Shown here: in pieces, positions 8,701-16,314 of the stretch
Layout of the letters: every line of letters begins with the position of its first letter
Numbering within the stretch: position 1 is the stretch's first letter
Source of the DNA: CAZVYN01 sp964631125
Lineage (GTDB): Bacteria; Eisenbacteria; RBG-16-71-46; CAIMUX01
Reading direction: 5' to 3'
Length of the DNA stretch: 37,370 bases
NCBI GenBank assembly: GCA_964631125.1
Contig: CAZVYN010000037.1
Coordinates: 1-37,370, forward strand
Notes under the pieces: model-generated
Database searches by the model: none
What the model was told of the DNA's origin: nothing
What the model saw: the letters and a program-made list of their open reading frames with translations, nothing else
Position numbers and translations under genes: made by a program

Positions 8701-8759
8701 TCATCGCTGTGTCGTCGTCATCGCTGTGTCGTCGTCATCGCTGTGTCGTCGTCATCGCG
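8701..8759. repeat. 17-nt tandem repeat between ispD and ispF
   Basis: Three perfect copies of the 17-mer TCATCGCTGTGTCGTCG (8701-8717, 8718-8734, 8735-8751) and a partial fourth. Two degenerate copies (TCATTGCGGTG, TCATGGCGGTG) extend it back towards the ispF start. It fills nearly the whole 80-bp ispD-ispF spacer. With no spacer variation it is not a CRISPR array. It lies in the transcribed leader of ispF and could alter spacing or mRNA structure if copy number varies. Confidence 0.9.
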
Positions 8760-8762
8760 ATT

Positions 8763-9575
8763 TCAGGAAGCGCTCTCGTGCAACGGAGCGAGCTGTTCCG
8801 CGAGGCGCAGATCCGCGGGGTAGGTCACCTTCAAGTTGAGTTCGTCGCCGGCCACCAGGCGCACCGGGACGCCCTGCCACTCGAGCAGACCGGCGTCGTC
8901 CGTCGCGTGATACCCGACCTCGAGCGCGCGGCGGTGCGCCATCTCCAGCACACCGAGGCGGAAGGCCTGCGGAGTCTGGACGGCGTAGAGATGCTCGCGC
9001 GGCTGGGTCCAGACGATCCGGTCGTCGCGCACGAGCTTGAGCGTCTCGCGCACGGGAAGTCCGGGAACGGCGCCCGCCGGCCCGACGCCCCACACCGCGT
9101 GCGCGAGTCCCGGGAGACGTTCCTGCCGCTCGAGGTCGCCCTCGTCCGATGCGCTCATGGCGCCCAGGCAGCGGCGAACCAACGCGCTGGAGACGAACGG
9201 ACGCGCCGCGTCGTGCACCAAGACGATCCGCTCCTCTTCGGCGCCGAGGCGCGCGAGCGTACGCAGCCCTTCCATCACGGAGTCCTGGCGTCGCACGCCG
9301 CCTTCGATCGTGAGATCGACCAGAGGCCGCACGCGATCGCGGTCCATGTCCGCCAGGGCGCGCGCGATCGCTTCGCGCGCATCGGCCTGGGGCGGTGCGA
9401 CCAAGATGATCCGCTCGACGCGGGGCTCCGCGCGCATCGTCTCGAGACACCAGAGGAAGAGCGGCCTGCCGCCCAACTCCACCAGCGCCTTCGGGCGTCC
9501 TTGCTGCAACCTCTGTCCTTCACCGGCCGCGAGGACGATGGCGTCACACACCACCGGCTCGAATTCTTGCTTCAC
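8763..9575 (-). CDS. ispD: 2-C-methyl-D-erythritol 4-phosphate cytidylyltransferase
   Basis: Transfers CMP from CTP to MEP in the non-mevalonate isoprenoid pathway. 270 aa, somewhat longer than the common 225-240. The nucleotide-binding AIVLAAGEGQRL and KALVELGGRPL, GGVRRQDSV, VHDAARPFV, VRETLK, QTPQAFR and TDDAGLLE are all present. The extra length is mainly an approximately 20-30 residue Gly/Pro/Ala-rich stretch around residues 145-175, before the VRETLK motif. The start is a GTG at 9575, overlapping the radA stop codon (GTGA, 9572-9575), so translation is probably coupled to radA. Confidence 0.96.
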   Translation of the reverse strand: MKQEFEPVVCDAIVLAAGEGQRLQQGRPKALVELGGRPLFLWCLETMRAEPRVERIILVAPPQADAREAIARALADMDRDRVRPLVDLTIEGGVRRQDSVMEGLRTLARLGAEEERIVLVHDAARPFVSSALVRRCLGAMSASDEGDLERQERLPGLAHAVWGVGPAGAVPGLPVRETLKLVRDDRIVWTQPREHLYAVQTPQAFRLGVLEMAHRRALEVGYHATDDAGLLEWQGVPVRLVAGDELNLKVTYPADLRLAEQLAPLHESAS

Positions 9576-11167
9576 CCGTCCTGACCCCCTTGCAGCCCCT
9601 GGTGCATCGCGTCGACGACGGTCGCGACGCCGATGATCGTGACGCCGTCTCGTTCGCGTCCCAAGTCGCGCGCGTTCGCCTCGGGCAGGAGCGCGCGCCG
9701 GTAGCCGAGACGTCCCGCCTCGGTCACGCGCCGTTCAGGATACGAGACGCGACGGATCTCGCCCGCCAATCCGACTTCGCCCAGCGCGATCAGATCGGGG
9801 TGCGGCGGCTGATCCCGGCGACTGGAGGCGATCGCCAGGAGTGCGCCCAGGTCCACGCCGGGATCGCTGACGCGGAGACCTCCAGCCACGTTGACGAAGA
9901 CATCGTGACGCGAGATGTCGAGACCGCCGCGTTTCCCCAACACCGCGAGCAGGATCTCCAGCCGACGCGAGTCGAAGCCGGTGCTGAGTCGCTGAGGCGA
10001 CGAGTACCGACTCTCGTGCACGAGCGCCTGCACCTCGATGAGGAGCGCGCGCGTTCCTTCGACGCAAGCGACGACGAGCGATCCGACCGCCCCCGCGGTG
10101 CGCTCGCTCAAGAAGACCTGGCTCGGATTCGGCACCTCGCGCAGGCCGTCGTCTCGCATCTCGAAGACGCCGATCTCGTCGACGCTGCCGAAGCGATTCT
10201 TCGCGCTGCGCAGCACGCGGTAATGCTGGTACCGCTCCCCTTCCATGTAGAGGACGGTGTCGACCATGTGCTCGAGCGTCTTCGGACCAGCCAAATTGCC
10301 GTCTTTGGTCACATGCCCGACCAAGAGCACCGCCATGCCGCGCGACTTCGCGAGTTGCACGAGCGCGAGCGCCGATTCACGGAGTTGCGTGACGCTGCCG
10401 GGCGCGGACGGGATCTCCGGCAGATACGCCGTCTGGATCGAATCGACGACGAGGACATCCGGCGCGCGCTCGCCGACCGCGACGCCGATCTGCATCAGGT
10501 CGCTCTCGCAGAGAAGTTCGAGCTGGCCGCCCACTCCCGGGAGTCGCTCCGCGCGCAGACGAATCTGCGCGGCCGACTCTTCGCCGCTCGCGTAGAGCAC
10601 CCCCGCGCCGTGCGCGCCGAGAGCTCCGGCGACCTGGAGGAGCAAGGTCGACTTCCCGATGCCCGGGTCGCCGCCGAGGAGCACGACCGATCCCGGCACG
10701 AGTCCGCCCCCGAGGATGCGATCGAACTCACCGATGCCGGTCGTCAATCGCGGCTCCTGCTCGAGCGAGATGGAGTCGAGACGGACGACGCAAGTCGCGC
10801 CGTAGTCGGCGGAGGGTGCGGCGTCGGAGGCGGCGTCGGGGGCGTGCGTCGCGTCGAGCGCCGGGGGCGCCGGGTTCGCCGGGTTCGCCGGAGTGCGGCC
10901 CGCGGTCGATCGGCCGCGCCCTGGGGACGCGCGCTTCGGCTGGGCGATGGCCGGCACGTTCAAGAGCGAACCGCCCGGTCCCGCGCGCTCGCCTTTGCCG
11001 GCGGCCGCCTCTCGAAACTCGGCGAGCGTGCCCCAGGCCTGGCAGGCAGGACATCGTCCGTACCACTGCGGAAAGGTGTCCCCGCAGTCCGAGCAGAGGT
11101 ACTGAGTCCGCGGAGCCTTGGCGCGACCGCCGCCCACTCGGGCGGGACCTCGAGGTATCGAGTCCAT
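9572..11167 (-). CDS. radA: DNA repair protein RadA (branch-migrating ATPase)
   Basis: RadA acts in processing recombination intermediates, using ATP to drive branch migration. 531 aa against about 460 in E. coli. The N-terminal C4 zinc finger uses C25, C28, C39 and C42. Walker A is GGDPGIGKST (165-174), the RadA-specific KNRFG is at 323-327, and a Lon-protease-like P domain follows to the C-terminus. The additional length is an Ala/Pro/Asp-rich linker (about 60-125) between zinc finger and ATPase core, with ANPANPAPP repeats. The ATG at 11167 is preceded by GGAGAGGAG at a good distance. It is the first gene of the operon; its promoter would lie between 11168 and the assembly gap. Confidence 0.96.
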   Translation of the reverse strand: MDSIPRGPARVGGGRAKAPRTQYLCSDCGDTFPQWYGRCPACQAWGTLAEFREAAAGKGERAGPGGSLLNVPAIAQPKRASPGRGRSTAGRTPANPANPAPPALDATHAPDAASDAAPSADYGATCVVRLDSISLEQEPRLTTGIGEFDRILGGGLVPGSVVLLGGDPGIGKSTLLLQVAGALGAHGAGVLYASGEESAAQIRLRAERLPGVGGQLELLCESDLMQIGVAVGERAPDVLVVDSIQTAYLPEIPSAPGSVTQLRESALALVQLAKSRGMAVLLVGHVTKDGNLAGPKTLEHMVDTVLYMEGERYQHYRVLRSAKNRFGSVDEIGVFEMRDDGLREVPNPSQVFLSERTAGAVGSLVVACVEGTRALLIEVQALVHESRYSSPQRLSTGFDSRRLEILLAVLGKRGGLDISRHDVFVNVAGGLRVSDPGVDLGALLAIASSRRDQPPHPDLIALGEVGLAGEIRRVSYPERRVTEAGRLGYRRALLPEANARDLGRERDGVTIIGVATVVDAMHQGLQGGQDG

Positions 11168-11324
11168 CGCGCTCCTCTCCGTTGCTGACGCGGGCGGGAT
11201 CTTTGCACGCACGGCACGCCAGGTCCACAGGGCGAGACGGGCGTCTTCAGGCCGGCGGCCGGGTGACCGAAAATTACTGCGATTCCGACGGTTTCGTGAC
11301 GAGACCCTGCGCCCGAAGCTCGGC

Positions 11325-11424
11325 NNNNNNNNNNNNNNNNNNNNNNNNNNNNNNNNNNNNNNNNNNNNNNNNNNNNNNNNNNNNNNNNNNNNNNNNNNNN
11401 NNNNNNNNNNNNNNNNNNNNNNNN
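11325..11424. other. Assembly gap (100 N) in the radA upstream region
   Basis: Exactly 100 N, the usual placeholder for a gap of unknown length. The flank 11168-11324 should hold the radA promoter region but shows no strong boxes. The other flank begins directly with a heptamer array, so the gap is probably where the assembler failed on a longer repeat. True length and content, including any gene between radA and the gene at 11544, are unknown. Confidence 0.97.
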
Positions 11425-11501
11425 CGCAGGCCGCAGGCCGCAGGCCGCAGGCCGCAGGCCGCAGGCCGCAGGCCGCAGGCCGCAGGGCGCAGGGCGACGG
11501 G
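11425..11501. repeat. Heptanucleotide tandem array (CGCAGGC)
   Basis: Eight perfect head-to-tail copies of CGCAGGC (11425-11480), then CGCAGGG twice and CGACGGG once. It abuts the N gap, so the native array may be much longer. A second heptamer array (CGTGCGC) closes the window at 37329-37370. Confidence 0.95.
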
Positions 11502-11543
11502 CGACGACTCCGCGTCACCTACCTCCAAGGAGGAGCAGCCACC

Positions 11544-12014
11544 ATGCCGCGGACGTCTCGTTGGACGCCGATTCTCGAGTCGATCGAGGTCTTCTTTCCG
11601 CTGGCGCGGCCCGGCAACCGAGGTGCGTACGGGCTCTCGATCACGGTGGAGCCGGGCGCTGTCGTCGAGGGAGAGTCGATCTTCTTCGGGAGCTGGGCGG
11701 ACGATCCGACGTCGCTGCGAGCCCGGTCTGCCCGCGTCGAGTACGCGCCATTCTCCATGGCTGACATCCAGGCGGCGATCGAGCTCGTCTATCGAAGTGG
11801 CAGCGCCGGTGGAGGCGACGGTGGAGGCGAAATCGTCTTCAACACGTTCGAACCCGAACTCGGCGGGACCGTCAGTGGCTCGCTCGTGAACGCCGAGCTG
11901 AACGGGGTTAGCTGGTCCGTCCAGGAAGGCGAAATGATCGCCGCGGAATGCGAACTGCGTCTCGAAATCGAAGGGCTGGCGTTCGAGGGGACGCTGGAGG
12001 AAGCGGCGTTCTGA
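11544..12014 (+). CDS. Unrecognised 156-aa protein, beta-strand rich
   Basis: I do not recognise the family. The ATG at 11544 has a perfect AAGGAGGAG ribosome-binding site at 11527-11535. The open frame continues upstream into the repeat and gap, but that part is repeat-encoded and not needed. The protein is acidic, without a signal peptide or membrane helix. A Gly-rich hinge (GSAGGGDGGG, about residues 91-100) splits two halves. The second half, beginning EIVFNTFEPELGGTVSGSL, has the alternating pattern of small secreted beta-sandwich proteins of the kind ending in a vsG-f motif, but this is a weak resemblance. It is the first gene after the gap and may form a unit with the small secreted gene at 12207. 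Confidence 0.6.
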   Translation: MPRTSRWTPILESIEVFFPLARPGNRGAYGLSITVEPGAVVEGESIFFGSWADDPTSLRARSARVEYAPFSMADIQAAIELVYRSGSAGGGDGGGEIVFNTFEPELGGTVSGSLVNAELNGVSWSVQEGEMIAAECELRLEIEGLAFEGTLEEAAF

Positions 12015-12206
12015 GATCGTCGGGTTGGTGAGCAATCGCCGAGGGATCGCCTGAATTATCCCGAGGAGCAGGCTCGCGGCGAGATCTATTGTTGCCAGTC
12101 GATGCCGACTGAGGAGACTTCCTGGGATGAGATCACAGTCATCTATGGTTGCATTGTCACTTGGTCGCCGCTCACCTGCCGACCGGTACAACAACCGGAG
12201 GTGTCC

Positions 12207-12446
12207 GTGAAAGTCATGAGCGCAATCGCTCCGATCGCCCTCTTCGGCTTGGGTCTCGTCCTCGGCACGGAGGACGACGTCGAGATCAGGATCGACGGCG
12301 AGCCGTCGATCCTCGGCGCGCCCGGCGGTGTCGGGCACATTCCGTTCAAGAAGCGGCACACCGCGATCGCTGGTAAAGACGGCGCGAAGGTTTTGGTCTT
12401 TCGGGTCCACACGAAGGGACAGCCCTGGCGCTATATCGACGAGTGA
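12207..12446 (+). CDS. Small secreted protein, 79 aa, unknown
   Basis: The GTG at 12207 is preceded by GGAGGTG (12197-12203) at about 4 nt spacing. This start gives a short lysine plus hydrophobic N-terminus (VKVMSAIAPIALFGLGLVLG) typical of a Sec signal peptide, cleaved before TEDD. The mature part of about 59 aa is charged, with GEPSILGAPGGVGHIPF then KVLVFRVHTKGQPWRYIDE. No family recognised. The frame is open 105 nt further upstream but without a ribosome-binding site. The 192 bp between this gene and the preceding one contain nothing clear. Whether it is expressed cannot be told. Confidence 0.5.
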   Translation: MKVMSAIAPIALFGLGLVLGTEDDVEIRIDGEPSILGAPGGVGHIPFKKRHTAIAGKDGAKVLVFRVHTKGQPWRYIDE

Positions 12447-12521
12447 ATTTGTCCGTATGGAAGAGCCGGCACGTTCGTCATGTACAGTCTGGGTGAATCT
12501 GCATTTATTGGCGCGCGGCAA

Positions 12522-12576
12522 GGTTCGGCGCGGTTCGGCGCGGTTCGGCGCGGCGCGGCGCGGCGCGGTTCGGCGC
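12522..12576. repeat. Decamer tandem repeat (GGTTCGGCGC)
   Basis: Three consecutive GGTTCGGCGC units (12522-12551), three half-units GGCGC (12552-12566) and a further full unit (12567-12576). It sits immediately left of a 56-bp palindrome between the small secreted gene and the rsgA 3' end. Half-unit expansion suggests replication slippage. Confidence 0.92.
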
Positions 12577-12577
12577 G

Positions 12578-12633
12578 GCTTGTGAAAAATGGTGCAACTG
12601 TTGCCGGCAATAGTAGTGCACGATTTCACAAGC
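12578..12633. repeat. 56-bp interrupted palindrome
   Basis: Perfectly symmetric about position 12605.5. The outer arms GCTTGTGAAA (12578-12587) and TTTCACAAGC (12624-12633) pair 10/10. The centre TTGCCGGCAA (12601-12610) is self-complementary and is extended by ACT/AGT; the section between has mismatches and G-T pairs. It lies between convergent genes and next to a decamer array. It could be a bidirectional hairpin, a protein-binding operator or a mobile REP-like unit. No T-run makes it a standard terminator. Confidence 0.75.
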
Positions 12634-12657
12634 GGATGGCCGCCCGACCGGGCTGGA

Positions 12658-12688
12658 CATCGAAGTAGCGGAGGCGCCCACTTCGATG
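12658..12688. terminator. Stem-loop between convergent genes, possible rsgA terminator
   Basis: CATCGAAGT (12658-12666) and ACTTCGATG (12680-12688) form a perfect 9-bp stem with a 13-nt loop. On the minus strand it lies about 75 nt past the rsgA stop codon. No T-tract follows on either strand, so termination is only a guess. The remaining 12689-12761 is GC-rich with a doubled CGCACGC heptamer and no gene. Confidence 0.35.
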
Positions 12689-12761
12689 CTTCGGTGTCGC
12701 GGCTCGCCCCTCATGCGTCGCGCTCCACGAGTCGCGCACCGCACGCCGCACGCCGCGCCCA

Positions 12762-13844
12762 TCACCGCTCCATTTTCCCCTTCCTCTCCAGCGCCTCCCT
12801 ATATCCTCGCGTCGCCGTCTTGATGCGCTGCTTTTCCGAACGACGCGCGAGGACGCTCTGGCGACGGACGAGGTGTTCTTCCTCGGCGCGCAGCTTCAGG
12901 TAGCTGCGAACTCGGTCCGGACCCAGTCGACCTGAGTCGACGGCGGCGCGGACGGCGCAGCCGGGTTCGGCCTCGTGTCGACAATCGCGAAAGCGACACG
13001 ACTCGGTCAGACTGGTGACGTCCGCGAAGGTCTGCGCGATCCCGTCCTCCGCGTTCCAGAGCTTGAGCGCGCGCATTCCCGGCGTGTCGATGAGACAGCC
13101 GCCGCTCGGCAGCAAGACCAGCTCGCGGTGCGTCGTGGTGTGGCGTCCCTTGCCATCCACACGGATGCCGGAGACGCGCAACTGCTCCGCCCCGATCAGC
13201 GCGTTCACGAGACTCGACTTGCCGACGCCGGACGACCCCAAGAGCGCGCCGGTGCGGCCGCGAGCGAGGTGAGCGCGGACGTCGTCGAGTCCCTCGCCGG
13301 TGTAGCTCGAGACCCAGTGCACGGGCGTTCCGAGCGCGACTTCGGCCAGCGCCCGCTCCGTGGCGTCGTCCGGTCGCTCCAGATCGATCTTCGTCACGAC
13401 GACCACCGGCAGCGCGCCGCTCTCCCACGCCAACGCCAGGTACCGCTCCAACCGGCGCGGATTCAGGTTCGCGCCGATCGACGTGACCACGAACAGGACG
13501 TCGATGTTGGCGGCGACGACCTGCGCGGTGGTGTCCTCCCCGGCGACGTGGCGCACGAACGCAGCGCGACGCGGCAGCAGCTCGCGCACGAGGGCGAGTC
13601 CGTCGGCGCGCAACGACGCTTCCTCCCAGAGCACCCAGTCGCCAACCGCGGGGCGATTCTGGTGGCGACTCTCGAACGCAGCGTCGCGTTCACCGTCGGC
13701 CGTCAGGAGGTGATATCGGTCCCGATGCTCCGCGGCGACGCGGCCCGGCTGGAGTCTCGGCTCCGCGCCGCTCGCAGCGCCCGACTCCCGCGCCAACTCA
13801 TCCCAAGCCAGATCCCATCCCAGTTCTTCCAGACGTGCGTTCAC
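12762..13844 (-). CDS. rsgA: Small ribosomal subunit biogenesis GTPase RsgA
   Basis: Circularly permuted GTPase that checks late 30S subunit maturation. 360 aa. An N-terminal OB-fold region (about 30-105) precedes the permuted G motifs: TKID (G4, 151-154), then GSSGVGKS (G1, 203-210), then DTPG (G3, 253-256). The zinc knuckle C283-x4-C288-x-H290-x5-C296 and a basic C-terminal helix follow. The start is a GTG at 13844 with AGGAGG about 9 nt upstream. The LEELGWD N-terminus is typical of one RsgA subgroup. It appears monocistronic, transcribed away from the damaged AraC gene. All key residues are intact. Confidence 0.96.
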   Translation of the reverse strand: MNARLEELGWDLAWDELARESGAASGAEPRLQPGRVAAEHRDRYHLLTADGERDAAFESRHQNRPAVGDWVLWEEASLRADGLALVRELLPRRAAFVRHVAGEDTTAQVVAANIDVLFVVTSIGANLNPRRLERYLALAWESGALPVVVVTKIDLERPDDATERALAEVALGTPVHWVSSYTGEGLDDVRAHLARGRTGALLGSSGVGKSSLVNALIGAEQLRVSGIRVDGKGRHTTTHRELVLLPSGGCLIDTPGMRALKLWNAEDGIAQTFADVTSLTESCRFRDCRHEAEPGCAVRAAVDSGRLGPDRVRSYLKLRAEEEHLVRRQSVLARRSEKQRIKTATRGYREALERKGKMER

Positions 13845-14049
13845 GAGAGGTCTCCTCCTCGAGCGTTGATCGAGCGTAGATGGAGCTCAGATAGATCGAC
13901 GGGAGACCGAGGGCATGCGAAGGCCGCTGACCACGCTCCCGCAGGAATGCAGGGGGTCGGAAGCGGCGACTCGGGGCCCGGGGGAGAGAACCTGCGAGAA
14001 CCTGAGAGGGCTCGAGAGGACCTCAGGGGACTCGACGGGACGGCGCGAA

Positions 14050-14121
14050 CTAGCGCGGATCGCTCTCCATGGACACGGAGCTGCGGCCAACCGACCGAAG
14101 GAGTTCGACAGTGTTCGTCAT
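14050..14121 (-). CDS. Possible 23-aa small ORF with strong ribosome-binding site
   Basis: Minus-strand ATG at 14121 with GAGGAGGA 6 nt upstream, a stronger site than most genes here, then 23 codons (MTNTVELLRSVGRSSVSMES followed by DPR) and TAG. It lies in the 455-bp region between rsgA (13844) and the AraC-type gene on the other strand (14300). The weak boxes TTGACC (14216-14211) and CATGCT 18 nt on could drive it. The 205 nt after it, leading to rsgA, contain near-repeats of GAGAACCTG on the plus strand but no other gene. It could be a leader peptide for rsgA, a small regulatory peptide, or chance. No family known to me. Confidence 0.3.
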   Translation of the reverse strand: MTNTVELLRSVGRSSVSMESDPR

Positions 14122-14299
14122 GGCTTGTCCTCCTCGCGGCCGCGGGCGCCGGTGTGCGATCAACAGCATGCAAATGGCAGGGGCAGAGCATGGTCCGCCG
14201 CGTGTCCCGCGGTCAAGCAATCTCGAGACGACTCGACTCGACTCGAGCCGGCGCGAGCGCAACCGGCAACCTTCCCCCTCTCCCCCCGTACTGCGCCCC

Positions 14300-15075
14300 G
14301 TGGACGCCACCCCTGTCGATTCGGCGCCGACGCATCGGGCCGGGCCATTTCTTCTCGAGCCGCTTTCGCTTCCTCCGCGCCTTCGCATGCGCGGGCACGG
14401 ACACGCGCGGCCGCACTTGCTCTTCCTCGCCAGCGGCGGGTTCACCGAACGCATCAACGGAAGAAACGCCGCCGAGCTTCGCGTCTGCGCGGGCGGCAGC
14501 CTGCGGCGTTTTCCCGCGGGCGACTCGCACGAGCTCGAGTTCGGAGACGAAGTCACGACCGGACTCTTGGTCGAGATCGATGCTGGACTCGAGCCGGAAG
14601 CGGGCGTCTTTCACGGGTTCGAGGAGCGGGCCTTCCTCCAGAGTCGGGAGTTCGCGACGCGCGCGGATCGATTCGCTCGCGCTCTCTCGCTCGCCCATCC
14701 GCGGCCGGAGACCCTCCTGCTGGCCGAAGGCTGGCTCCTCGAAGTGTCGGCCCGTTTGGACGTGTCGCGGCGCGAAGAAACGGTGGCGATACCGCCGCGC
14801 TGCACCCGGTCTATGCCGCGAGGGCGTTCCGTCGCTTCTACGGCTGCTCCCCTGGACAACTCGTACGTCGCGAGCGGCTCGCGCGGGCGGCGCGCTCGAT
14901 TCGTTCCACCGACGAAGCGCTGGCGGACATCGCAGATCGGTGCGGCTTCAGCGACCAGAGCCATCTGACCCGGGAATTGAAACGCGCGCTCGGCCAGACC
15001 ACTCGACCGCTGCGCCGACTCGGACGCTCGAGCAGCCAGGTTTCTCCCGTTCAAGACGGCGGAGCGTCGGACTGA
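14300..15075 (+). pseudogene. AraC-family transcription regulator, frameshifted
   Basis: The N-terminal cupin-like sensor half (from a GTG at 14300: PFLLEPLSLPP, RGHGHARPHLLFL, RFPAGDSHELEF) is read in one frame to about 14788. The C-terminal double helix-turn-helix (HPVYAARAFRRFYGCSPGQ, then DEALADIADRCGFSDQSHLT) is read in another. Adding one base near 14786-14790 (for instance GCG to GCGG) restores a continuous ETVADTAALHPVY and a 258-aa protein, the usual size. So either the gene is inactivated or the assembly has an indel. The start is uncertain: no good ribosome-binding site precedes 14300, and ATGs exist further up. It may regulate the adjacent hydrolase gene, also damaged. Targets unknown. 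Confidence 0.75.
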
Positions 15076-15115
15076 GATCGTCCGCGCGGCGTCTCTCCCT
15101 CGAAAGGATGCTCTC

Positions 15116-15195
15116 GATGTTCGCGATGTTTGCGATGTTCTCGTTGTTCTCGCGCCTGTCCTCGCTCCGGTCCTCGTTCCGGTCCTCGTTCCGGT
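15116..15195. repeat. 9-nt and 12-nt tandem repeats before the hydrolase gene
   Basis: Four 9-nt units of the form GATGTTCGC (15116-15151, last diverged) followed by three 12-nt units CCTCG(C/T)TCCGGT (15160-15195). Both unit lengths keep the frame that leads into the hydrolase, and an ATG exists at 15108, so the array could be translated as a Phe/Ser/Arg-rich extension. I place the hydrolase start after it, at 15219, where a signal peptide begins. Confidence 0.85.
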
Positions 15196-15218
15196 TTTCT
15201 TCCGTTCCGTCGCGGCCG

Positions 15219-16292
15219 ATGGTTCGCCTCCGGGTCCTCGCTCTCACGTCGCTCGTCGCATCTGCGTTCTCTTTCGCCGACACCCACGCCGACGATCGCC
15301 CTTTCCCCGCCGGTGTCGACGTCACCATCCCGTGCGACACGCTCACGCTCGCCGGCACGCTCTACTCGGACGACGCCACTCAGCGCACGGGAATCGTCAT
15401 CCTGACCGGCTCCGGCGAGTGGGACCGGCGTCATCCGATTCGTCGCAAGATGATCCGTTGCCTGATCGAGTCGGGGCTCGTCGTGCTCGACTTCGACAAG
15501 CGAGGTATCGGCGGATCGGGCGGCGTCTACACGGACGGTCCCGACCTGCACGAGCGCGCGAGCGACGCGGCGGCGGCGATCCGCTTCCTCCGCGCGCAAC
15601 CGGAGATCGACCGCGTGGGCGTCTGGGGCATCAGTCAGGGCGGTTGGGTGGGACAGATCGTCGCGGCCGAGGATCCATCGCTGGCCTTCGCGATCCTCGT
15701 CTCTGCGCCCGGCGTGTCGCCCGTCTTGCAGTCGCTCTACCAACGGATGGAGCGGCTTCGCCAGGAGGGATGGAGAGATGACGAGGTGGCCGACGCCTAC
15801 GTCGTGCGTGGCGTGCTCAGGCGTTACTACCAGACGGGAGAGGGGCGGCGGGAACTCGAGCGCGCGTGGGCCGAGGCGAAGGGAGAGGGGTGGTTCGCCA
15901 AGCTTGGGTGGAGGGACGCGCCGCCGTCGCGGGACAGTCTGAACGCCGAACAACGCGCGTTCTTCACGCGGCACGGGGCGTACGAGCCCGCGCCGGATCT
16001 AGCGCGTTCGACCGTCCCGACACTCTGCCTCTTCGGCGGCAAGGACCGGCACATTCCCGTTGAAGAGAGTGTGCGCGAGACTTGAGCGGCGTTCGCGCGG
16101 AATCCGCGGTCGCACGGCGCGATTCGAGTCTTCGCCGACGCCGGACATGGGATGCAAGTGGTCGCCGGCGCGCACGAGGACATCCTCTCGATGGACGCCG
16201 TCCACTCCGGCCAAGCCACCGCGCCGCCCTTCGAATTGGTCGATGACTACTGCGAGGTGATGCTGAAGTGGTTAGTGGGACGCACTTGGTGA
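15219..16292 (+). pseudogene. Secreted alpha/beta hydrolase interrupted by an in-frame TGA
   Basis: The ATG at 15219 begins a signal peptide (MVRLRVLALTSLVASAFSFA). The mature part shows the alpha/beta-hydrolase fold: VILTGSGEWDRR, DFDKRGIGGSGG, the nucleophile elbow GISQGG, and the acid region GGKDRHIPVEES. Translation stops at TGA 16083-16085. The same frame then resumes without any shift and supplies the missing catalytic histidine in FADAGHGMQVV, plus a normal C-terminus ending at 16292 (357 codons in all, about the family size). The truncated product would lack the histidine and probably be inactive. Substrate unknown; relatives are esterases or peptidases of the prolyl-oligopeptidase/dienelactone-hydrolase type. 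Possible causes are a nonsense mutation, a sequencing error, or read-through. Confidence 0.8.
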
Positions 16293-16314
16293 CTCGGGGG
16301 AGGCGCGAGCGGGC

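Noticed and set aside
8701..8759. Possible CRISPR array
   Set aside because: Units are only 17 nt, contiguous, with no unique spacers and no cas genes. The same holds for the other arrays.
11118..12014. A long plus-strand frame running through the N gap into the gene at 11544
   Set aside because: The upstream part is N and heptamer repeat; the strong ribosome-binding site places the start at 11544.
12102..12206. Longer version of the small secreted gene starting at ATG 12102
   Set aside because: No ribosome-binding site there, and it would bury the signal peptide behind 35 unlikely residues.
16083..16085. Selenocysteine at the in-frame TGA
   Set aside because: The position is not a known redox site in alpha/beta hydrolases and I see no SECIS-like hairpin directly after it; mutation or sequencing error is simpler.
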